Below the pieces are notes generated by a model, which saw nothing but the letters and a program-made list of their open reading frames with translations, was not told the origin of the DNA and did not search any database. Below are positions 35,401 to 46,910 of a stretch of DNA of 64,000 bases, one piece after another. This DNA comes from Sipunculus nudus (lineage: Eukaryota > Annelida > Sipuncula > Golfingiida > Sipunculidae). Both the position numbers and the translations under genes were made by a program. Location: contig CM049317.1 in NCBI GenBank assembly GCA_026874595.1, forward strand, positions 37,422,401-37,486,400, read 5' to 3'. How positions within the stretch are numbered: position 1 is the first letter of the stretch; every line of letters starts with the position of its first letter.

Positions 35401-37905
35401 GCAGTCACAACAGAACGCCCTTTCTAAGGGTCGGATCAAAATGTTTCCTGTCTGGTATTACTTAGCATCACAGGCTTATATGCATGTTCGTATTATATGT
35501 GCTTAATATCGAAGAAAAAGTGTTGTTACACAAAAATAATTACATTTATTACCTCCTTTCATCACTGTGGCACCGAATCAGGTGAAGCGGTACTTCTCGT
35601 TCGAAACTGAGGTGTCATGACGGGGTTGTGTATGTAAACTTGGAAGTCTGAAGCCGGAAGCCGGAAACCAAGGAATTGTTTTATAAATAATGCAGTTTAA
35701 AGCATGTACAAAATGCTAACGCTTTAATACCGTTTTGCTTTTTTCCCAATAGAATAAGATCTTCACTATCATTCTGTGAACAATTATAGTTATCCATTCC
35801 TTGATCTGTTATGGACGATTTTGTGCTCCGAAGCCATCTCGGAAGTCACTCGGAAGTGCTGGTATGTGATTCAAATGTGTATAACTCAGAAGTCACAGAG
35901 ACGCACTGGTTAACTTGTGGTCAGTTAAGAACGACAGCCCAAATGCAGTTCCATTATAATTATAGTTGCATGCATATATTTATATTACTTTTGCATGATT
36001 CTGCTGTTCCGCAACTACACTCCTACATCTTTTTGAACAATGTATTTAACTTTAGGTTGTTGGGCTTTAACATTTATAATTCTATAAAATTACGGTATAA
36101 ACTGAAAAATCCAAATATTCAATAGTTCGTAACAAGAAATGTCAATGATGAAATGCGCGTCTATACATTTATAACTTGCAAAATGTCACCTTTTATATGA
36201 AGTACTCGTTGTAAAATAATTGATATGTTTAAGTCTTTTGACAATATTTGCATTTAATCGACTTTTGTGATCTGTGAGCGCAAAGGCTCGGACAGCAGAG
36301 CACAGTGCGTGAGTCTGATCATCAGCCGAGGCGCCGTGTTATGACCGAGAAAAGTGACATATGATAACGGTAAGACTCCATCTCTCAATATACTAGTATA
36401 TTTTTTGGTTGTCTATAAGTGGAGTTGTTCAATAATATCGCCAACTTATGAACTGGAAAGTAATAAATGTAATAATGAAATTGCTAGGGAATAAAAAGGT
36501 AATCTGAAAAAGAAATGAAAATTGATCACGAATAATGGGAAAAGAACTCGATAAAATGAGAGATATTACGTCTGAACGGGATTGGGCCCCCCTATGGACG
36601 CACCACTGAACAATAAATATGGTATAATAAACCCTAATATGGCATTAAATATGCCGTTATAAATTACGATTTCATTCAATATAAAAATAGTTATATATTT
36701 TCCATGCGTTGAACAAATATGAAAATTCAATATATCGCAGTAAGACATCGCTGTAATAAAACTACACAAAACTTAAACGAAATGTCTTTCAATATGTTAG
36801 AGAACTACGAAATTAAAAAAAAATGTTAAAATATATTTTAGAAAAGGGATACAACAGTCCAGCTAATATATAACATACAAAAACATGTGTGATTATAAAA
36901 TCTGATCGATTTGTATATTTAAACAAATAATTATTTTTTTTAAACTAAAATTAATTATTTTTCAAGTTTTTAACACTTTCTTTCAAAATTTTTCAATGAT
37001 ATTTATATTTTAATAATTTCACTCTGATGTTTCAACATAACATTTCAACTTCAAATAAATGGATATTTAATAATATTTTAAAGTATACATGTATTTGCAA
37101 CTGATTTTACTCTAAAACGTTATAACATGTATCCATGATAAGGGCATCTAAACAGAATGTGCTCCCTTCAACTTCGGATTCCAGTACGATTACAACGATC
37201 TCGATAAAAAATTCCAATTTTGTGTACAGAGGAGATCGTTGAATGTAAAATCTTTGATAAATAACCATATAGAATCTTTATAGACACGTAAGACATTTGG
37301 GGCTTCAAGTAAAATTCTGTCTAGAGGTGACCTGGTGTCTTAAAGATGCTACGGGATATAGGCATTTTTATTTAACCTATTGCTTATCTAAGATTCATAC
37401 CTTGAAATTCCACATAAAAATGATGACACCATGCAATAATGGAACCAAACCGTTTTGATAAATAAAATTAGATATTTACCGCTAAGATAAATATTTCAAT
37501 TTCAAATATCATTATTCCTATTCTACTTTTGCTATATAGTAATTTTTTATCTTTATATAATCCATCTGAATATTCAGGGTATACTCACTATTATTATTTG
37601 ATTCTTATATTTTTATCCTCAGAAACAAAATTAACAGATCGGAAGCTTTTTCTTAGGCCTGGTAATCACCGGACTGTAGTCGGAATTCTCGATACAGTAG
37701 TACCGTGCGCTTTCCGACCTCCTTCCCTCCAGACTTACTAGTTGCTGGTATCAGTTTCTATTATTAAACATATTTTTTAATATCTATAACATTTGCTCTT
37801 TAACCATTTATTTTCAAACATTTACAGAACTTTTCTGGCTATGCCAAATGTTTTGTTTGATGTTTTATTGATTTGTTGTTGATTTTTCTTCAATTGACTT
37901 ATTTT
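35401..37905. other. Long AT-rich stretch without a recognised gene
   Basis: No convincing coding region, RNA or element. Short self-similar phrases occur near 35640-35670 (GAAGCCGGAAGCCGGAAACC). Many small ORFs have random composition. Confidence 0.4.
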
Positions 37906-37907
<2 letters not shown>

Positions 37908-37953
<46 letters not shown>

Positions 37954-37960
37954 TATATCA
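37908..37960. repeat. (TA)n microsatellite
   Basis: Nearly pure TA run with one interruption (ATACATATATAT). Confidence 0.9.
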
Positions 37961-38834
37961 ATGTGTGCAACCTGACCATGAAATGTAAAATATAAATTGG
38001 CATAAAAAGTATTACATTATAGATAAGAGCTTAAGAGATTCATATCCTGATGAAATATTTTTGTCAATGGAAGAGAAAAGTGTTTTTCAATATATACATG
38101 AAAAATAAAATATTCTATTCAAAACAACCTTCTAAAAACATTTACTGGACGTTTTGAGGTTCTGTCAATTTTTCTGTTTATGTCTCTATGATATCCTCAG
38201 GGTAATTTTTATAGGAGCACATTTGTAACATGAATAAAATATTATCAAACCTTTAATTTTTTTCCTGTTTACTCCATCATAAAACATGGTAACAACTTAA
38301 AATATTGACGAGTTAATATAATCTTGTTTTACAAATGAAATAAAATATCAATATAATATATTACAAAAAAAAAGCATCATGAATGTTACAAAACAGATTA
38401 AGTTTATGAAAAACATGTCATATTGAAGAAATTGAAAATGCTTGACACGTTTGCTGGCGTTATGATGACCAGTGCATAAGCCATTACTGGCTTCCGAGTT
38501 TTACACATTTGGACTATAACCGAGCATTTCCGAGCAAAAAATAGTCTATAACTTCGAATTTAACTTTACATAATGATAGAAAAGACCTTATTCTATCAAT
38601 ACAAATAAAATGGTACTTTCCATTGATGTTGTAGCATTTTAAGTTATGCTTCTATCATTGCTTTATTTAAAAGAAAATCCTTGCTTCCGACTTCGGACTT
38701 CCGAGTTTTACACATAGCCATTTGGGAATCCCCTGCTGGAAGTTATGATTCTCCCGCTGAAGCCGTGTAGACGAGTTTTTCGAGTAAAAACAAGCCTCGG
38801 AATTAAACACTGCTGCACGAATACCAGTAAGTCA
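37961..38834. other. AT-rich stretch without a recognised gene
   Basis: The phrase CTTCCGAGTTTTACACAT appears twice (38490-38510 and 38697-38714), so a decayed short repeat is possible. Nothing else is recognised. Confidence 0.4.
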
Positions 38835-39090
38835 TACGGTGACTGATTCAGGACACAGAAAAAATATATATATATCTCGAGATCTCGAGATAACATCTCG
38901 AGATCTCGACATAGAATTTCGCAATGAAAAAATTTTTGGAAGCAAAAAAAAAAAATGTTATGAAGCAAAAAAAAAATTTTGGAAACAAAAAAAAATTTAG
39001 GAAGCAAAAATAAAATTTTAGGAAGCAAAAAAAAAATTTAGGAAGCAAAAAAAAAATGTTTTAGGAAGCAAAAAAAATAAATAAATAAAT
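38835..39090 (+). repeat. CTCGAGATCTCGAG palindrome plus (GGAAGCA-A8..10) array, copy 1
   Basis: Starts near TCATACGGTGACTGATTC-AGGACACAG. An A/TA run follows, then two palindromic CTCGAGATCTCGA units (38876-38911), then about eight irregular units of GGAAGCAAAAAAA (38935-39075). The same arrangement is present in reverse complement at 54535-54862. It abuts the terminal repeat of palindromic element copy A. The F/K-rich ORFs are artefacts of the homopolymers. Confidence 0.75.
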
Positions 39091-39127
39091 AAAGTTAACC
39101 CAAGCTGGGAATTGGTCTTATAATTAT

Positions 39128-40749
39128 ACGGAGCCCGGGAGACGACATGGTGAAAAAATATTTATTAATTAGTGCGCACGAATTACTAATCAGTGCGCAC
39201 GAATTACTAGGTGTGAAAAATATATTTCCAAGGTGGAAAAAATATTTATTAATCCGTGCGCACGAATTACTAATCCGTGGCCACGAATAAGTAATCCGTG
39301 CGCACGAATAACTAATCCGTGCGCACGAATTACTAATCCGTGCGCACGAATTAGTGACCAATGAGAACAGCTCTATTATGTTGCTGGCTCAATGCTCATT
39401 GGCTATTAATTCGTGCGCACGAGTTATTAATTCGTGCGCACGAATTACTAGCCAATGAGAAGCAAGCACACATCGACTCTGTCTAGGCACAGGCTGGCAT
39501 TTTTAGCGGGCACACACGGTTGTCAAAATGGAGCCCAGCGCCTTCCGACAATTCCATGACTCCCTACCTTGGAAAATTTGGAACTCTGTATATTGAAAAT
39601 AGAAAGGGTTTTAAGCGATTCTTAAAGAATATAAATATAAAACTCACAGACCCAGTTGCCGTGCATGGTGGAAAATTTCTAAGTAAGGCTTTCTCTGGTA
39701 AAACAAAACAACAACGAACCTTATAATCGTTGGGGCATAATGGGCACATTATTATAGACAAAGCCGATTAGGCTGAAATTTTTAACAGTTATTTTGCTTC
39801 ACAAAGTAACTACAGTTACAGTTCTCAACCGCCATTGATGATGATGCTAAATTGCAAATAACACATAAACTAGGTGAAAAGAACTTCACAGAACTTCTCA
39901 TTTCATATTGGGAATTTGCTTTCCTGACAGGAACACATAAACATGATATGTTTAAAGCAAATAACCTTTTGGAAATTTTGAAAAAATTATAAATTCCATT
40001 TCTCTATGAAAGTTTTATATCGTATGTACAAATCACTAATACGTTTAGTTCTGGAGTGAAGTGCTTTAATATTTAACAATTGTTCTGTCAGACAGTCATA
40101 CCAGCTGGAGAGTATACAACGGAAAGCATGTTTAACATGTACTGGAGCGCTCTCGACTTCCAGCACTGGAGCTATGGTAAACGAGCTACAAGGGTCAAGT
40201 ATAAAAATAAGAAGAGAGCTGGCTATACAATCCACATTTTATGAAATGATTAACGGACTAGCTCCAGATTATCTGCTAATATATTATCTCAAACTCTGTC
40301 TCATGCTCAGCCCTATACAGTCCGCGCAAATCGCATTTGCTACAGATACCGAGGTTCACACGGAAAGACTGTCGCTTTTCTCTCCTCCCAATTTTCTTTT
40401 CTTTCCTTTCAATAGCCTGCAAACTTTTGAACAGTTTCCTATAATTCAGTCTACTTCAATCGATTCCTTTAAGGAAAATGTTCGTGACAATTTAAATCCT
40501 GCCTCTCCAGAAATATACAGTTATTATTGCGACAAACATGGTCAACATGAAATTATCCATACTCGGTTACGACTAGGTGCCAGTTACTTAAATCAATAAC
40601 TATTTTCAATTGGAAAGACTGATGGTTATAATCTAATTGATATGCTCGATATGGACTGAGACGTTTATTTATATTGTATTACGCTTACCAGTAATAATAT
40701 ATGTATAAATATCAGTTTATGTGGAATGTCAATATGTATTAACGTATAT

Positions 40750-40790
<41 letters not shown>

Positions 40791-41345
40791 TATCGTGTGT
40801 GAATATATGTGCACTTTTCAAATCTAATCATTTATATATACATATATATATATTCATGTTAATTTTTCACTTTCTTTTAATTTAGATGCAGGAGAGCAGT
40901 TGCATTAGCCTTATCGGCTACTTTGTTATCCTATTGAAATAAATATTTTCCCACCTTGTAAATATATTTTCCTTATCCGTAAATATATTTTTACTTATCC
41001 GTGCGCACGAATTACTAGGCGTGAAAAATATATTTCCAAGGTGGAAAAAAAAATATTTATTAATTCGTGCGCACGAATTAATAATCCGTGCGCACGAATT
41101 ACTAATCCGTGCGCACGAATTAGTAAATCATGCGCACGAATTACTAGGTGTGGAAAATATATTTCCAAGGTGGAAGGAAATATTTATTAATTCGTGCGCA
41201 CGAATTACTAATCCGTGCGCACGAATTAGTAAATCGTGCGCACGAATTAGTAGCCAATGAGGATCGTTGTAACAAAGAGCTGGCTTAATTCTCATTAGTT
41301 AGTCCGTAAGTTAGTAATCCGTGCGCACGAATTATCAGCCAATGA
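39128..41345 (+). mobile_element. Palindrome-rich TIR element, copy A (right terminus missing)
   Basis: The left terminal repeat begins ACGGAGCCCGGGAGACGAC at 39128. The first array (39165-39445) has eight GTGCGCAC-centred palindromes plus one GTGGCCAC variant. These are separated by units such as CTAGGTGTGAAAAATATATT and CCAAGGTGG, with CCAATGAG/CTCATTGG boxes around 39357-39450. A plus-strand LINE remnant follows (39530-40660), then a second array (40998-41335) with about eight palindromes and one ATGCGCAC variant. The expected closing terminus GGGCTCCGT is absent: the array ends at CCAATGAAAAGC and the integrase-like gene begins 45 bp later. Longer than copy B because of a TA tract and extra right-side repeats. 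Confidence 0.75.
39530..40660 (+). pseudogene. Internally deleted LINE (CR1/Jockey-like) carried by copy A
   Basis: The 5' part reads GTTGTCAAAATGGAGCCCAG and then frames with TLPWKIW-like and IIIDKADQAEIFNSYFASQS sequence (about 39745-39815), which resembles the region before the RT domain. The RT catalytic motifs are missing. The text then jumps to the thumb/C-terminal part: SLIRLV-LE-G in broken frames, IRRELAIQSTFYEMINGLAP (40207-40266) and HTRLRLGASYLNQ (40560-40598). In live relatives the C-terminal half reads NGLAPDYL, IDSFKENVRD and RLRLG-S-LN. The same deletion in all three elements means it was present before the element multiplied. Confidence 0.75.
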
Positions 41346-41387
41346 AAAGCAGCCTTACTAGGCTTATATATAGCAGTCAGTGGCGAT
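41338..41387 (+). promoter_or_regulatory. Putative promoter of the integrase-like gene: CCAAT box and TATATATA
   Basis: A CCAAT box (41340-41344) and TTATATATAG (41364-41373) precede the ATG at 41388. Immediately upstream is the palindrome array of copy A, whose related arrays also carry CCAATGA boxes. The TATA-to-ATG distance is short, so transcription may start within the array or the 5' UTR may be tiny. Confidence 0.35.
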
Positions 41388-42850
41388 ATGGAGGAGCGTG
41401 ATCAACTTATTCGTCTTTATTTTGACTTGGGTTTACCCCACAAACACATACTGGCTATTCTAAGTGGAAAGCATGGAATAGTGGTATCAATGTGGCACCT
41501 GCATAGGATACTTAAACAACTAGGTCTAGTTCGCCGGAGATACGCAGATATTGGTGTCGCTGTTAGGTTTATTAATCACCAAATTCAGACAACAGGATCA
41601 TTACATGGCTACAGAAGGATGTTTCATAAATGTGTACAAAATGATGTTAAAATAAGAAAGGAGGATGTCCGTGGACTTCTCTCAATTCTTGACCCAGCTG
41701 GTTCTGCAGAACGCAGGTCCCGAAGATTACATCGGCGTTCCTATTTTTCTAAGGGTCAATTCATTTTGCATATCGACTCCTACGATAAATTGAAACCCTT
41801 TGGAATCTGTATAAAGGGATGCGTTGACGGATTTTCAAGAAAGATAATTTGGGTGAAAGCATATCACACCAGCAGTGATCCGAAAGTTGTTGGGGGATAT
41901 TTTATTGAAGCGTTAAGTGAGACTGGTGGTTGCCCAAGAATTGTAAGGGGGGACAGAGGAACCGAAAATGTAAGTATATGCCAGTTCCAGCGCTCCTTGC
42001 GTCAAGATGATGAAGACTCCTTTGCAGGTATTTGCTTTAATTTCCTATCTTAAATGAACATAGCGTCTGAATTTGTCCTATCTAAAATGAAGCGTCTGAT
42101 ATTTTATCTGTTAAGTATTCAACTCTAACACTAAAGACACATTACCTTTGAATTATTACAAAAACAATAGCGCAAAATGTTAGCACTCCTGAAATTTATT
42201 CAAATACACCTGGTGATTTGTAAACAATATATACTATGGCAGAGAATTAATAAACGGTTATTATGGTAATAAAAGTTCACCATCCTGAGTTTGCTAACTG
42301 TGAAGAATAATGAATATATTAAAGAAAACAAAGCTTGGACAGCAGTTAAAACCATCCGGTGAATGCCCATCGATTTGGAAGGAACTTAACCTCGATTACT
42401 TATTTAATTTAACTATTCTATGATGATGGAGGAGGGCTAAACTATTTACGGCAAGTGATCTACTATGTGACTGTGATTTTTATGTTGAAATGATAGAGGC
42501 CACATTTATTATCTACCAGGCTAACTGCATGCTATATGATGATGGTCATGTACTATTTACTGTCAGTTGTACTTTATACATGATGGTGATGATGGAGATA
42601 TTTGGTATTTACTATTTTTTATTAAAGGAGAAAAAAGCTTCCTTTATGGCGCAAGTACAACGAATCAACGCATTGAGAGCTGGTTGGGTTTCTTGAGGAA
42701 GGAATGCATAGAATTCTGGATCGCACTTTTCCACAGACTGAAGGACGAAGGACACTTTGAAGGAGATTTTATTGACAAGAACTTAATGATCTTCTGCTTC
42801 CTGGGCATAATACAGGTATAAATTCTTTTTAATAAATATAACATTTTTGA

Positions 42851-42892
<42 letters not shown>

Positions 42893-42975
42893 TTTATTAC
42901 CACAGTGGAGGTAATTATAAATGAATAATTCTAAGTAACCCCATATTACAAATCCAAAGGTTTCATTCGTCTATT

Positions 42976-43043
<68 letters not shown>

Positions 43044-43072
43044 TTTTTGGAATAATAATAATAATAATAATA

Positions 43073-43134
<62 letters not shown>

Positions 43135-45266
43135 GTATTAGTATTAGTATTAGTATTATTATTACCAATAGTGGAGGTAATTATAAATGAATAATTCTAA
43201 GTAACCCCATATTACAAATCCAAAGGTTCCATTTGTGTATAGCATATATATGTGTATATATATATATATATTTGATAGAGTAAAACTTTGCCTGACGCCC
43301 ACCTAGTTTGGATATCACTTCAAAATAACGGCCTCTTTCGTTTGTTCTCTTGCTGTTCAAGCCTGTTTATTAATGACAGAATGACAGATGTGAACTGTAC
43401 ACATGCACTAAAAGTTTATCCTGTTTATATGCCTCAGTTAATAAAAATAAATTATAAGGCCAAAAAAAATAAAAGGTATGGTTCTCAGGCACCGCCCGCG
43501 TCAATTTTTACCCCCCGCATCAACAATTTTTATTTTGATTTTTATCTTTCAAGAAGATGAATATTACAATTTATGTAGTGCTTTTCCCTGTTTTCCAAAA
43601 AAAATTGTTATTTTCATACTTTTCCCTGATCATATGACATTTTTATGGAGACACTCAAAAAAAGGTCAAAAATAAAATACCGCCCGCCCGCACTGATTTC
43701 TGAAAAAAAGTGCCTGAGAACCATACCTTATTTTTTTTTGGCCTAATTTATTCTTGTTTCATGTTATCAAATGTTAAAAAGAGTATTATGTATAACATTT
43801 CATGTACAATGGCAGAAAAGTTTTCAATTTTCAAGTTCAAGTGACGTGAAGTTAACGTAATGTATTTTTGGTTCCACCAAAAAGTGCTGGTAATATTATT
43901 GATTAAATTAGTCCACACCTTTATAACAATAAACCGGAGCTGTTTTAAACATATAAATATGGACTAATTTCCAGATATTTCATGGAATCCTTTCATTACA
44001 CTTTCGAGTTTATTGGCTGTGTATTTTTCGCAATTACAACCATTTCAAGTAACTATGTATATCTGTTTTTTAAAGCCGAATTGACCTACTTTAATCTTTA
44101 CTAAGGGGAATTGTTGCTTAGAATTTTCGTTCTCTTTATCAGCCAGTTTAAGCTAATCTGTATCATCAGCTGTATGGACGGTTGTATTATTTAAAGGGGC
44201 CTATTTCGATATTTGACGTGTATTAAATGAACATAATATCTTGAACCTTTCATAAAACTAAACTAAAAGATCCCGCGGTGCCTAGGTTGTCCGTCTTGTT
44301 CATATTCACGGGTTGATAACATGTAGTGGACCCACCACATTGTACTCCAACGACATGTAGAGGCAGACAGGGCACTCTGGACAACCTGGAAATCCGTCTA
44401 AGTATACTTAGCACATGCAGTTTCAACTTTGGGTATCAAAATTCGTAAGATAAAAGATGTTTTGGCTAATTAAAGGTGCCCATTTACAAACTGTTTATTG
44501 ATGTTTACAAACAGCCTGTATATAAACAAACTAAAACGAAACAGGCTACAGGAACGTTATAAATGCTTTTCTGGGCGGGAGTTACTTCCTGATCATGAAT
44601 TTGTACCCAGAGATAGCCAAGAATACGATTATTTTATATGCAAGGTAAGTGAATGGCTGGCTTTAATTTCCTTGTTCACTGAACATATAGAATAAGAATG
44701 TCCAAACATTGAGCAGTAAGGAGTTGTGTCCCAGGGGTTAGGATATGGGGTGAACCATTTTCAAGGACTAAATCTTAATCGGGGTTTTGTCCGACCTAAA
44801 CCTGATTTTGATATGGTCTACCCCGAATCTTGATAGGGATTTTCGCCGGACATCTGTTGTGTTTACGAGATACAGCTACCTGGGATATTTTACTCCTGTT
44901 ATATTGTTGTTTCTCCATTATTATCTGCATGGCCTTTCATATTTTATATTTTGGTAGGATGAACTGGATGAGACGGTTGATGTTTGGAACAATCACATCA
45001 TCAGACCATCAAAAAATGAAAAGGTTAATCATGGTCGACCCATTGTAATGTACAGTGTTCCAGAGTTATATGCAACTCAGAACTATGTATGTCGCGTGCA
45101 AGATGAAAACATCAATGAACTCGGTGTTCAGTGCACGTTTCGGAGCTCCATTGCCTGTGATAAAGACATCTTCAATCTAAGCACTCGGTTGATGGCAGAG
45201 TATGCCCTTAGTCCCCAGAGGGATGCCTACAAGGGGACCTGTACATTGAACTCAGAACAGTTATAA
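41388..45266 (+). CDS. DDE integrase-core domain protein, three exons, near-intact
   Basis: Exons 41388-42027, 42628-42815 and 44958-45266 join through GT-AG introns (phases 1 and 0) into one 378-codon frame. The N-terminal 50 residues are a helix-turn-helix-like region (LPHKHILAIL, HLHRILKQLGL). The integrase core follows: Asp130 in LHIDSYDKLKPFG, GCVDGFSRKIIW, Asp189 in RIVRGDRGTEN, then Glu230 in NQRIESWLGFLRKE from exon 2. Exon 3 gives VWNNHIIRPSK and CTFRSSIACDKDIF. This family is found as intron-containing integrase-domain genes across metazoans, probably a domesticated or mobile transposase; its role is unknown. At 45233-45236 a G4 run (G5 expected) shifts the last residues: the other frame continues DLYIELRTVIRGLIDT and stops at 45284. 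The loss affects only the C-terminal tip or may be a sequencing error. Intron 2 holds a MITE and TA/ATT arrays. The start follows a CCAAT/TATA context. Confidence 0.82.
42855..43245 (+). repeat. Tandem duplication with (AAT)n/(TA)n tracts in intron 2
   Basis: The unit AGTGGAGGTAATTATAAATG, then ATAATTCTAAGTAACCCC, then AATCCAAAGGTT occurs twice (about 42903-42966 and 43168-43230). Each copy is preceded by ATA/ATT trinucleotide runs and followed by TA runs (42979-43041 and 43246-43271). The copies are almost identical, so the duplication is recent. Confidence 0.85.
43458..43743. mobile_element. PIF/Harbinger-type MITE, copy 1 (intron 2)
   Basis: A 286-bp element with terminal inverted repeats of about 35 bp beginning GGCCAAAAAAAATAAAAGGT and continuing TATGGTTCTCAGGCAC. 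The right end is the reverse complement. It is flanked by TAA on both sides (43455-43457 and 43744-43746), a 3-bp TWA duplication as made by PIF/Harbinger transposases. The interior is AT-rich with no ORF of its own. A related 367-bp copy lies at 49398-49764. Confidence 0.85.
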
Positions 45267-45289
45267 GAGGACTGATTGATACATGAAAA

Positions 45290-46910
45290 TAAGTGCATAA
45301 AAGTTAGCAGCAATATACTCATGATATTGCAGTGCATTCCTTCCAAAAAGTTGGGTTCTAATTTAAAGTCCCCTCTGTATTATTAACGTAACATTTCTCC
45401 ACGTATCTCTATGAAAAGTAAAGTCTGCAGAATAGACGCATGCATGGCCATGAAATACAACTTAAATTAGGAATGGGACAATCACTTTAAGAAATCGGTT
45501 AAAGTACATTGTTCTGAACTTTTACGTGAATGAGTTAGATAGTGCGAATCTTCATTCAATGCATCAAACCTCGTCTTATGATGTTTCATTTGTTTAAAAG
45601 TATTTAGGGTTAGATTTTAAGGCTAACCTGTAAGTTGTTTTTCCGTTCATCATATATGTAGCTTTTACCCGTGAACATGATTTTGGATGCCATCAACGGT
45701 TCTCTTATTTTTCTTGCACATTTTTTATTTACATAACAAGTTGCTAGTGAACAAAGTAAAAAAAAAGGTGTAGATACCCCCTCCTCTCTTTGGCAATAGT
45801 GGGGGAAACTTGAGGACCTAGAAAACGCATGAAAACTAGGGACCCATGGGTCTCAACGCTCAGCTAAATTTGTGTATAGGGATATTTGTATACGAGCTTT
45901 TTCATGGTAAGCAGGGGCGTATTCAAGGGGGGGGGGACCTTATTGACTAATATTATAGTAGCCTGCTACTGACAACTGTCTACAAACTATTGTTTTACAA
46001 ATTAATATTAACAAACTCACAAAAAACCCCACTGACTAGTCAGTCAAGGATAATAATTGCAGATTTGCAGATGTTTCATTATCTTATTCACGCGTGTGTA
46101 AAGGCAGCTTCATTAACTTCAGCAAATGTGGCTAAAATCACACACACACTAGCAAATTTAAAATTTGCCGGCTTATATAGACCTTTTCCATATACATATA
46201 CATGTATAGCCTTTCAAACATTCCGAACTCAGCTTTTAGTGATACACGGACGTAAGAATGGACAATTGCACCTAGGCGCGGATCCGGAGGGGGGACCAAG
46301 TCACCCTGCCCCCTACCCGCTCCTGATCACCGTTTTTTTCCCAAGAGACTTATGAAGTATGTTAAACAATTTGCTCAGAATATCCTAAAAGACACTATTT
46401 ATCATACTTGTCGGCACTATATAAAATACTAGGTTTTATCAAACCTAGTAGTGATTTAGCCTCAGGCCAATTCCATATATCCAGCTTTTTAAGTGGGCCA
46501 CTACATAGCGTGCCCAAACATCCTTCGCCTACCTGTCATTATTAAATGTATACTTTATCTAATCATACCATTATCTTACAAGATAATGACTGACAGTGAC
46601 TGAGAAATTTGAGTAAAAAAAATGTATGGCTTGACTGAAGAATGGAGGTGTAAGAAAATAAAGGACTCCAAATTCAATTTCTTATAAATAACACTTTTAT
46701 TTTAATCCTATATCGATATGATTGACGTTACCCGGTTTTTTTTTATTTTTGCGCCGAAAAGGAGACACCGTAAAAGTTATTTCGTGAGTTGTTTAAAGCC
46801 GGGAAATGGCGTCTACGACCTTCAAGATGATCAAAAGTTTCTTGGGAGGGCCTCCTCACTAGTGCATAAATATATAATATAATATAACATAAACAAGTGC
46901 GTAAGCATCT
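45290..46910. other. Non-coding stretch downstream of the integrase-like gene
   Basis: It has no palindrome array or terminal repeat matching the one upstream of the gene. Two G-rich blocks resembling DNA-transposon ends lie at 45913-45942 (CAGGGGCGTATTCAAGG) and 46272-46320 (GGCGCGGATCCGGAGGGG), both in the same orientation. A worn GACCCATGGGTC-plus-GCTCAGCT motif lies at 45840-45870. The 121-residue ORF at 45990-46355 has no family resemblance. Confidence 0.4.

Noticed and set aside
38708-39361. Phenylalanine-rich and SNSCARI-repeat ORFs
   Set aside because: They are translations of the A-rich GGAAGC array and of the GTGCGCAC palindromes. Such repeats give open frames on both strands and do not indicate a protein family.
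41001-45300. Whether the integrase gene is enclosed by two palindromic ends as cargo of one element
   Set aside because: No GTGCGCAC array or ACGGAGCCCGGG-type terminus occurs between 45300 and 51200, so a bounded cargo element cannot be supported from this window.
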